A DNA stretch of 64,000 bases from assembly GCA_947069175.1 (NCBI GenBank), contig CAMTDV010000018.1:40374869-40438868 (forward strand), in the 5' to 3' direction. The notes under the pieces were generated by a model. The model saw only the letters and a program-made list of their open reading frames with translations. It ran no database searches and had not been told where the DNA came from. The stretch is from Scalesia atractyloides (lineage: Eukaryota; Streptophyta; Magnoliopsida; Asterales; Asteraceae). Below, piece by piece: positions 54,949 through 64,000 of the stretch; the first letter of the stretch is position 1; every line of letters begins with the position of its first letter. The position numbers were made by a program, and so were the translations under genes.

Positions 54949-57568
54949 AGTTCGGGTGAACCTAGTCAGTTTGTGACAAGTTTGAGCGAACTTGGTTGGC
55001 CACCACCAAGTTCTGGCGAACTTGCATGAAATAGACAAGTTCGGGCGAACTTGTGCTTAATTTCAAAGAAAATCAGTCAAGTTTGGGCGAACTTGAGAGA
55101 AATCTTGAAAAACCTTGTCAAGTTCGTGCGAACTTGACCTCCACAGGTCAAGTTCGGCCGAACTTGGTCTCCCAAATCAGCCTTTTTCATATTTTTCGAT
55201 CCAAAATCCTTATTTCTTCAAAATTCGAGATGATTCCACCATAGATCTGGTCGAAAATGGTTTTCTAACAACCCTATCCGTTCAATTTTAGATTTTATCC
55301 ATGGATTGTATGTTTATTTGATGATTTACGTCTAAAACTCCTCCTCATGTCTATAAATGTCCAAATTCATGAGCGTAGGTGACAACCGTAGCTCTGATAC
55401 CAATTGAAGGTCCGTTATACGGATCGTTCGGGCACTAATCTGACAAACCTAAGGTAAACTTGCGAAATCCGTTTGCTTAGGCGACATTGGATACACTCAT
55501 TTGTTTCTATTTAATCACCGTTTCATTAATATTCAACGTTACAGATCCTGGAAACACTTGGACAGAGCTTCGCCTCTGTCGTGACAAAATCTCTGAATGT
55601 TACAAACGAAATGTTAAGACTCCTATTTATAGGAGTGCAAGTTCGCTGGTGTGATGCAAGTTCGGGCGAACTTGCATAGACAAGTTCGGCCAAACTTGTC
55701 TTCAACACTACAATCTCAAGCGAACTTGACCCTATATATACATAAACTTTGACATTTCGATCCTAAATACAGACACGATATTATACGATGACGTAGGCAA
55801 CAAACATATGCATCAACAACATTTTTATACATGAAGATGCAAGATTCAAGTTTACTACCATAAGACTACTTAAAGTTCATCAAAAATCATCAAGAAATTA
55901 CATGATAATAACAATGATTTTTGTTTTATTTGTGTTTTTCAAGTGGGTTTTAAAGTGTGATTCAAGATGTTCTTATACATGGTGTTTAATCAAAATCATA
56001 AGAATGTAGCTACTAGTTATGAAGCTTACTAGTTTGCTAACAAGACGAAGATACGAAGAAAATGTGAAGATCCAAGAGTTCCAAGTATTGCTAGAATGCT
56101 TCAAGTATATCTTCAAGCTTCACAAAGGTCTTGATTCATCAATGCATGCTTTAATTTTTGTGTTTAAGGATTTGAAAATTTGAAGATGATGATGGTGGTG
56201 CTTGGCCGATTTTAGGAGAGAGTGAGGTAGAAGATGAAAAGTTTTGTTAAGTGTTGGAAAATGAGGATGGTTCTGAGGTGTGGAGATCTTGATTTTGATT
56301 ATGTTCTTATAACACACTCAACACTAATCATCCATCTAATTAGCCAACACAACAACTAGAGAAAGTAGGTAGGGTCCACCATCAAACCCGTGGAGGGGGG
56401 GGGATTTATTTATTTATTTACTTATTTTTTATAAATTTTGTTGTAATATATAAACTTTTTGTGAACTTGGTTGTTTATATATTAGTTTTTATAAATTTTA
56501 ATGATCCAACATGTTAAAGTAATTTTATAATATGTCCAAATAACTGACTAGACATTTTGTTTCATTGTTCGGTTGATAAATTCGGTCCGGTCTTGTACTG
56601 GGTTAGATACTGACATTTTGTGTTACTTATTTAATTTAATTCACACAATTGTCTTTGTACTATTTTTATTGTCCATTTTATTAATCCAACTCACGGGACT
56701 AATAAATTTATTATTTCGGACAAAGTTCCTATACTGGCTTTGTTGTCGGACAGTTACTGAACTTGTTGTGTAGCTTTAATCAATAAGATTTATATTAGGG
56801 TTTTTGTCGTTTTTAAAACCAGTTATATTATTTATAATATATAATATTTATTTTTTGGGTTTTTGGATAATTAATGTTTTGTTCTACGGAATGTTGTATA
56901 CTTCCGCAGGATTGCTGCACACTTCTGCGGACTTGGACAATTTAGTGTTAAAATAAAATTTTCGGAAAAGTATTAAGCACGTGTTATTTCTAACGACAAT
57001 TTTTTTGAAATATTTGTGCAGACATATCTTTATGTCTCGTTTTTGCCATGTCAGACTGTACCATGACCAATACTGACAGTTATCGTCTGCTCGCATTTCT
57101 GCCGCCAATGTAGTACTAAAAGTTATCGTCTGCTCGCATTTCTGCCGCCAATGTAGGATATAATTCTATATATTTCCAATTGTGACGGATTTGCAATCAT
57201 ACCAAGCTATGATTTAATTCAACCCTAGAATTGCGAGACTTTATTAAATAAATTTGAGTCGAAGAACGCGTCAACATATATTGTAACAGTTGTTCAGGTT
57301 GTACGGAATTACCGGTATTTTGTCGAGTGTCACACTGGTATCTCGTTAAATATGCTTTGAATAAGGCACGTGCAGAAGATGAGTTAGCCGTTATGGACGA
57401 ACGTGGGGATTTCCATTTTTTTTCGTTTAGTTAGTTAGATTCTTTCTATTAGCATTTATGGGATGATAAGTTCATTTAGAACACACAATTCGCACAACTA
57501 GCTGCACTCGAATACTCTCTGAAACACACTAGTGATTACTTGTATTGAGCTTGATCATCATCAAAAGT
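54949..57568. repeat. Second copy of the stack's right edge (tandem segmental duplication)
   Basis: It contains, in order, the C-interior piece with seven dyads (54,949-55,170), a primer site, a type 2 LTR (55,405-55,818), the Gypsy-A LTR part (55,819-57,334) and flank (57,335-57,568). The order and sequence equal those of 52,140-54,690. The bases after its LTR read ACATT where the first copy has ATATT. A segment of about 43 bp (AGTTATCGTCTGCTCGC...) is itself doubled near 57,078-57,160. Confidence 0.88.
55405..55818 (-). repeat. Type 2 LTR, duplicated copy
   Basis: It is 414 bp, the same length as 52,580-52,993, with only a few differences. Dyads near 55,656 (TG...CA flanks) and 55,680 are kept, although the second has one mutated base. 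Confidence 0.85.
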
Positions 57569-58603
57569 TGTAACCTTTTTATGCAATATAGTTTGTGATC
57601 GATAGTTTCCATCACTCGAGGTTTTTTATACCGGAGATTCTAAAAAGATCAAGGGAATTTTCTTCTTATAAATCACCGTGTTCATTGTCATTTACATTTC
57701 ATATTCCATCATACAATGTTCAACACCCAAGCACACTACCTCACAAAAATCAAATTTGGTTACATCATCCTTAGCTTGATTTTTGACCAAAACACTAACC
57801 GGGAAATACGAAACCTACGATCTGTATTCAAGAAACCCGTTAGAAAGTCTAGTAAATCGGTAAATGCTTCTAGCTAGAGTCAAGCTTCTGTCCTGCGTCA
57901 GGTTTTGTAACGTTTTGTGACGGTAAATGCTTCTAGCTAGAGTCGAGTGAAACCTCCTGACCCTATCATCATGTGCTTTGGATCAAATTCTTGTCAGCCC
58001 AATAATACACACCCTTAAATATCCAGTCCAACTACCATTTTGATGACACAAGTTTAAGAGTTTCCAGTTTCACAATAATTAAATAAACATCCTACCTTTT
58101 TTTGAACTTTTTTATTTCTAGCCCAAAGCCTAAAACTATCCAGAAGAAAAATCTCAATTTCTATTGTAACTGACTGTGGATTTCTTGAATGAAATTTAAT
58201 GGATGAATGGCTCTAAATATTTGTTAATAAACCACGTAACAGATAACTGGGTCCTTGACTGTGAAACAACCAGCCACTGGTACCAATTTGATCTTGACAC
58301 TTTAATGTGTAGCTTGTTTCTTTCCCAGAAATATTTTGGACCACTTCAATTATTCATTTTTTCATAAAGAGTTATTTTTTTCAATGAAACATTAAACTTT
58401 GGCAGGATGGGTTAAAACTTTCTTTGTACCCGTTTACTCCACGTTCCTTGACATCTGAACTCATGATCTGCATGCCTTTGGGGAGGACCTAGTTGGTGCA
58501 TAGTACCCTCAAATGTGTGATATTTTGGACCATGTTCTTTTTACATATTTGATGATAAAAAATAAAATAAACTATCAAACAATGATTTAACTTGTGTAAA
58601 ATG
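57569..58603. other. Intergenic DNA upstream of the exchanger gene
   Basis: Apparently single-copy within the window and AT-rich, with no credible ORF. A 24-bp direct repeat (CGGTAAATGCTTCTAGCTAG...) occurs at about 57,858 and 57,921. No transposon termini are recognised. Confidence 0.6.
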
Positions 58604-58616
58604 TATATATAATATA
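58604..58616 (+). promoter_or_regulatory. Candidate TATA box of the exchanger gene
   Basis: TATATATAATATA lies about 200 bp before the start codon. It is the best TATA-like site in the upstream interval, but in AT-rich DNA this is weak evidence. Confidence 0.4.
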
Positions 58617-58817
58617 TTTGGACTGAAGTAATATGAGTTCGTTGTCACTATCACCAATAAGCCTGCGAATTTACTTGTTTGTTCTGTTGCCCTCTTATTA
58701 TAATTCAGAAATTACAAATATCTCTTCCTATCCTTTCCCTCATCACTAGAAACCTGTATTTTGCACAATCCTTACATTTTCATAAATCATATCACTCAAC
58801 CCAATCACCATTTCAAA

Positions 58818-61800
58818 ATGAAGAAAATGGTTGCAAGAATTGCATGCTTTTCTGTTTTCCTTCTTTTCCTGTTAGTTTGCAATGTAACGGCGCGTTCCTT
58901 GCAGTATGACGACAGTGAACAGGTTTCAGCTGGAGTTAACAATGTTGTAGATAACAATGAGGGATCTTTGTTACTACCTCTCAAAGGGTCACATGGTTCT
59001 GAAGAGCAATGTGAGCAAATGTATGGATTTTTGCCTTGTTCAAACAATCTTCCTGGTCATTTATTTCTCATCGTGGTGTACGAATACCTGTTATATCATG
59101 GAGAATCTTATGCTGGTGGTGATGGCCGGATTTTTGGTGTTCTTGGCAATAACTTTTTCGGTGCAAGTGTTTTCCAGCTTCTTGATTCGCTACCTGATTC
59201 TCTGATTCTTCTTGGTATGTACCCTTATGTTCTTGATCCAAAAGTTTACTATGAGTAATGATGATTAGATATTGGAACATATGTGGATTAAAATGATGGA
59301 AATTATGGAACTTTGTTTCATGCCATAATCCAGATTTAGAAATAAATATGGTGTCTATGTATTGAATGAGAATGGAATTGCTTATCGATGGAAGTGTAAT
59401 CTTAACAACGTTATTATGAGAAGTTAACTTGAAGATAAATTTCGTTAAATAGTAGATTCAAGAAAGACATTTGAAGTTAATTATACACGTGCTTAATTAA
59501 ATTTCATTCTTGTGTACATATATGTCTTGTAAGTCCTATAAGTGTGGTCCAATAGAGATATATGTAATCCATAAAAATATTTATGTGCATTATTCGTGTT
59601 CATCCATTCTAGTCTTCATTATCTATTATCGACTATTCAGTGTATGACATCCACAATATTGGTACTGGTAGTTACACTAAACTTAAAGCATTATTGTGTC
59701 ATTATTATTAGTATATATGTTAACTTGGATACTGTATTATGTAGGGGTCTAAATATATTTAAGTTAATTAGTTTATAACGGTGTTTTTGAAGCTTCGTGT
59801 CATTTGGGAACAAACCGGTTTGCATTGTATTAATAGGGTACTATCGATGTTGTAGAAACGAAGTTAATGAAGTTTTTGTGTTTTTTTGTATTATTGTTCA
59901 ATTGATTTCCAACAATTGGTATCCGAGAGGTTGTGAGGAACAAATCAATCAAATGTAGCATCTGGTTATAATCATCAATCAGATTATTAACTGAATCAAC
60001 ACAAATTGATCCACCGATTGAACGTTTGACACATCATCACAGTTTAGCAATTTAGCATATGTTCTATTTCTTATACAATTTGATCAGCAACACTTTAGCA
60101 ATTTAGCAGGTTCGATCAAATACAGAGTCGACCCAACGAAACTAGTGGGTTGTTCTTAAATAGGAGAGCATTTATTTGATTTTAAACGATCAAAGGTTGA
60201 TATCAAATTAATTATAATTTGATTCAGACCTACAGAGGTTGAAATCATATTCGATCCGAAACTAGTAAAGTTGAAATCAATTTTGATCAAGAACTATAGA
60301 AGTTGAAATAAAATTTGATCCGAAGCTAGTAAAGTTGAAATAAAAGTTGATCAGAAACAACAAGAGGTGATATCAAATTAAGCAAAGTCAAAGAAGGGAG
60401 ACTAAGAATCAATGAAGGTAGCAGGCCAGAGATCATCGAATAAAACTTTGGACATGGCTGAGGTAGAGTCGGTTGTCTAGGAGAAGTCAAGATGGTGAAT
60501 GGGTAAAGGAAGGATCCAAAGTTGATCCGAATCTTGAAGAAAGTTGATGCGGGCCCAAGTGTGGAGGAGCGGGTCATGTTATATTTGGAGGCCCAATCGC
60601 GTGACAAATAGGGCTTCACTAAAATGGCTCTAACTTGGGCTACAGGGGTCTGTTTTGGGCGTGCGACCAGTCAAAACGATCGTGAGGAAAAATCCCATTT
60701 TGCTGCAAACGGCCTTGGGCGGTTTGGTGGACATTCAGGTCCAAAAAAGGCTTATCTATGAGTATTTTTCCTTTTTATGTTTTTTTGGGCTTTTTGCCAA
60801 CTTTTGTTTTGTTTTAGTTTTTTGCTCGAGTGTATTTTGGGGCCCGTTTCGAATTTATAACTCTATTAATATGGTGGTTATGAGGTGATAATGATCAGAT
60901 TTCAGTTTTGGAAAAAACAGTTTTTCACTTCAAACTCCTTGCCCTTTGGGTTGAATTTTGGGGTTGGGACAAGTTCATCACGGGTATTCATAGAATCAAC
61001 GTGATTGATCTTACTTATCGTTTCTACTCTACATCAAAAGTTCAAGATCTTACCTAGACTTTGTTTAGTTTATGGGGGACTACAGGTAGTTATGTTGAAT
61101 CTGGATACGAAATCAGAGAGATGAATATAAAAGGGATTCATAAATTTCTTCTATTAACTTTTTATGAATTTATAAAACTACAAAACTCAAGGACTATAAA
61201 TATGAGAAACAACCTAATTCTACTAGGACCCCTGTTCTTACTCATACTTACCTCTAAACAATTAGACACTAATCAAATCTAATACTAAGATAATTCAAAT
61301 AATAATTAAAATACACTTAATTACTATTTTACTCGTTTAATCCCTCGACTCTGTATCTCCACCAAACCTAACCTCCCTAGTTGATGTTGTAATTTTATCA
61401 AGTTAAACCAAACAAAATGTGTCATTATTATTAGTATATAGTTCAAACTTGTATATTGTATTATGTAGGGGTCTAAATGTAATCAACCTATTTATGTTAT
61501 ATTGGTGTTTCTAAAAGGTCACTTCATTTTGGGAACAAATCGGTTAGTATTATAGAGATAGGGTATCGATGTTTAAGTAATGTGTATGATTTGGGAATAA
61601 ATGAATCCAGGTGTTCGTATTAATTTGTGATCTTGTTCAGTTGATTTCGCACTTGATTTCCAACAAATAATGTTCTCCATATTTGATCTTCTAATCTTCA
61701 ACAAATCTCTTCTAGATTCAAAATCTTTGTTAATTTTTAGCTCCTAACTGTCTTTTGACATTTCTGTTTATTGAGTTGTCGAATCTGATGACTGCAACAA

Positions 61801-64000
61801 GTCATCAAAATTACGTGTTCAGGGCGCCAAAACGCCATGGTAAATTTATCCCTAATGCAAGTTGGTTAAGTGCACACATAATAGCAAGCCATCATCTGAT
61901 CGAGAGTAGGATTTAAGCTAGTCGATCTAGTCACTAAATACTAAATGATTAATAGAAATCTCTCTCTAGTTAGGTTGGAGAGGTTGAAGACATTAAACTT
62001 GGCATTACTAAAATCATTGTTATTCCGCAAAAAAAAAAAGAAAAAAAAACTTATGTTATATTATGTGTATGTGGATGTCAAAAAGTAATTATTGTATGTA
62101 AAACATACACTAATGGGTCAATGGGTTAACACCGGTATGACTAAGTCAGTTAGTGGCAGTTATGTACCTGCCAATTCAAGGGTTATGGTGGTTATTGTCA
62201 CTCGTTGCCAATAAATAGGGTCAAATGTATCAAACATAATGTTAATATTCCAATGCTTATGATCAAGTTTGTCTATCTATTTTACTCTCTAACTTTTCTC
62301 TGCAAGCTTTCACTTTAACCAGTGTTCGTGTGTGTTTGTTAATACATGTGTCAGGTTATTCTTTCCATCACTTCCTATTCATGTTGCTATTGTTCGTGTG
62401 TGTTTGTTTGGTGTGGATTTCCTAACCCTAATCTTGATCAACTGATTGAAGCATCTGGACTGTCGAGTAGCAAAGAAAAAGCTCAAGACTATGTTGTAAC
62501 TGGTGCTGGGCTACTAGCTGGATCATCAATATTTCTTCTCACCCTTCTATGGGGCGTGTGTCTTATATGTGGGAGGAGAATGTTCTATGCAAAACCTGAT
62601 TCTAAAGTAGAAAATAAAGGGATGCAACTATTAACTGGTTTGCATTCCTTATCTCTCTTTAATATATATGATCATCAACTTGTTCTAAAAGTTATTTATA
62701 TTTGTCACAAAAGTTGATAACTTGCTTGTGATTTTAATATCCATATATTTCTACAGGTTCTGGAGTTGTTACAGATGCAGAAACAAGTTATCATGCCAAA
62801 GTCATGTTCTTTTCACTTGTTCCGTTTCTAGTCATCCTATTACCTAGTGTATTTGGTTTATCGTATTCTAGTCAAGGATTCAAGATTGCTGTTCTTGTTT
62901 CACTTTGTGTTTCGGTTATTTGTTTATTCGCTTACTTCATTTATCAGGTACATAACATTTCCTTTATAGAAAATCATAGGTGAAAGGGTAAATTTGGGTA
63001 ATCTTAAAAAAATCAACTAGTATGGAAACAGGTTGAAAGCCACATAAATTGTATTTCTATTGCATAGAATCATTTCATTTGAAAATAAATCGTTTAATAA
63101 CATCGGTTCAATCATATTTTAAAACCTTAACTATATGTATAACTCAAGAAAAGGGCCCGACTAGGCCCAACTGGTCTTAAATTTCATTATGCAAACTTGT
63201 TTCATTCGTTAGACCAATCCACCATTACAAATATGTTTCAAGGTATATATCGTATAAAGTGCTCGGAGATGTTCTTGATTTTGCCTGATTGGACCACTTT
63301 TTGTAGCTTTTTGACGAACGGATTCAGAAGAGAAGACTGGAGTATGCAGAAGTTGAAAGAAAAGTTGAATTGCATGTACCATTTTATGAAGTGCAATCAC
63401 TTATGTTGGATAGGGAAAAGCATCTCATGATTAGGCAAAAAGAGATGGAGAAAATGATGAAATCTCCGGAGAACCGCAATAAAACAATGACCATGGAGGA
63501 ATTCTGTGATAGGTTTGAAGATTGGCTAGATGTAACAAGACAGTTAATGGATGATCCGTATTCACTGGATAAATCAGGGACAGAATATAATGAGGTCTAT
63601 GTCACACAGTAAACCAGTATTAGTTTAAGTTTGATTGATTTTAGCCATCTCTAAGTGATAGATTTCTTGTGATTTTTTCAGGTAGCCAAACTGTTAGTTG
63701 AAGATAAAAACCAACTGATAGAACTGATATCCCTTATGATAGACCGTGCTTCGGGACAAAAATTGCTTAAAGATGATGGAGCACAAGATGAATATGCCAT
63801 AGATAGGTGAGGCTGGCTATATTTATATGATTATATGAGAATGTACTTATACAAAATTTGTGCTCAACTTTTAGATTCTTTGATCGTATTGACACGAACC
63901 AAAATGGATTTATTTCAAAATCTGAACTGAAAAACTTCATCATGGAAGTCAACTATGAGGAGATATTGATGGATGACGAGATAGCAGAGATCATAATGAG
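58818..64000 (+). CDS. NCL: Na+/Ca2+ exchanger-like protein with EF-hand (NCL type), 5' part
   Basis: Inferred exons: 58,818-59,214; 62,452-62,637; 62,757-62,947; 63,307-63,594; 63,682-63,806; 63,875 onward. All have GT donors and AG acceptors and keep phase. The product starts with a signal peptide (MKKMVARIACFSVFLLFLLV) and the conserved luminal motif CEQMYGFLPCSNN. A first exchanger alpha-repeat follows, built across exons 1-2 (FFGASVFQLLDSLPDSLILL, then ASGLSSSKEKAQ and GAGLLAGSSIFLLTLLWG). Exon 3 adds two membrane segments, and exons 4-5 a charged cytosolic region (LFDERIQKRRLEYAEVERK). Exon 6 carries a canonical EF-hand loop, DTNQNGFISKSE. Plant NCL proteins are vacuolar or endomembrane cation exchangers linked to Ca2+ and salt balance. 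The second EF-hand and second exchanger domain lie beyond the window. The ATG at 58,818 is chosen because it opens the signal peptide. Confidence 0.88.
59215..62451 (+). other. Intron 1 of the exchanger gene
   Basis: The donor is GTATGT after TTCTTG, and the acceptor is GATTGAAG before CATCTGG. The split codon gives Ala in LILLASGLS, matching the family. The 3.2-kb length is mostly due to an LTR element (59,695-61,665). The remaining sequence is AT-rich with an A-run near 62,029-62,049 and no other feature. Confidence 0.75.
59695..61665 (+). mobile_element. Small non-autonomous LTR element in intron 1
   Basis: LTRs of about 220 and 248 bp (59,695-59,914 and 61,418-61,665) both start TGTGTCATTATTATTAG and end GATTTCCAACA. 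Landmarks shared with divergence are ATTATGTAGGGGTCTAAAT and GGGAACAAA. After the first LTR comes ATTGGTATCCGAGAGG, a primer-site-like sequence with a changed 3' half. The 1.5-kb interior has no gag or pol. Clear target duplications are not visible (ATTAT against AATAA). The divergence of the LTRs indicates an old insertion. Confidence 0.7.

Noticed and set aside
58679..58909. Alternative frame upstream of and overlapping exon 1 of the exchanger gene
   Set aside because: It begins at TTG, has no domain, and overlaps the true exon in another frame. The extended in-frame start at 58,761 is also a TTG, not ATG.
61061..61282. Short plus-strand frame in intron 1
   Set aside because: It lies in the interior of the small LTR element, is AT-rich, and shows no motif or similarity to exchanger exons.

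Overview
The window looks like plant nuclear DNA from an intergenic, repeat-rich region. The evidence is LTR retrotransposons primed by initiator-Met tRNA, Tekay-like and Tat-like Ty3/Gypsy and SIRE-like Ty1/Copia polyproteins, a Tat-type antisense gene, and one spliced plant gene with GT-AG introns. Asteraceae is my best guess, from general familiarity with the acidic ORF upstream of the Gypsy gag and with this antisense ORF. That guess is not proven here. Bacterial features (operons, ribosome binding sites, CRISPR) are absent.

Layout. Positions 1-54,456 are one nested retrotransposon stack. The oldest layer is a Ty3/Gypsy element on the minus strand ('Gypsy-A'): 3' LTR 1-2,978 (cut by the window edge), decayed pol 2,996-5,091, decayed gag 8,286-9,209, an acidic ORF upstream of gag 9,780-11,072, and a 5' LTR that starts at 11,337 and ends at 54,456. 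Its internal region is interrupted by a non-autonomous Copia-type element (5,092-8,285). Its 5' LTR carries three terminal-inverted-repeat elements set in (TA)n (13,166-16,137) and then a 36-kb insertion (16,801-52,993) flanked by the target duplication ATATT.

Inside that 36-kb insertion are three things. The first is an inverted block of SIRE-like Copia pieces (17,030-28,684): a plus-strand copy with pol but no gag, and a minus-strand copy with gag but no pol. The second is the non-autonomous internal region that recurs throughout the window. The third is a Tat-like Gypsy element (30,344-52,122, target duplication C/T-GTCT) with an antisense gene of its own. The Tat element is split by a young Tekay-like Gypsy element (36,797-47,668, target duplication ATAAG, two 2,676-bp LTRs differing at about 40 sites).

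From about 52.1 to 57.6 kb, the right edge of the stack and about 235 bp of flanking DNA are present twice in tandem. From 57.6 kb the sequence is low-copy in appearance. It holds the 5' part of a Na+/Ca2+ exchanger-like gene with an EF-hand (NCL type, plus strand, from 58,818, running off the end), whose 3.2-kb first intron contains a small non-autonomous LTR element.

The strongest unexplained signal is an 18-bp dyad, CAAGTTCG-NN-CGAACTTG, present in about 55 recognisable copies. It sits upstream of the TATA box in two otherwise dissimilar Copia LTR types and in their leaders, and the bases flanking it often change in complementary pairs. Other notable signals are four tRNA-like modules with Pol III A and B boxes in each Tekay LTR, and a TGGGCYTAGCCCA tandem array (site II/TCP-like) in the Gypsy-A LTRs.
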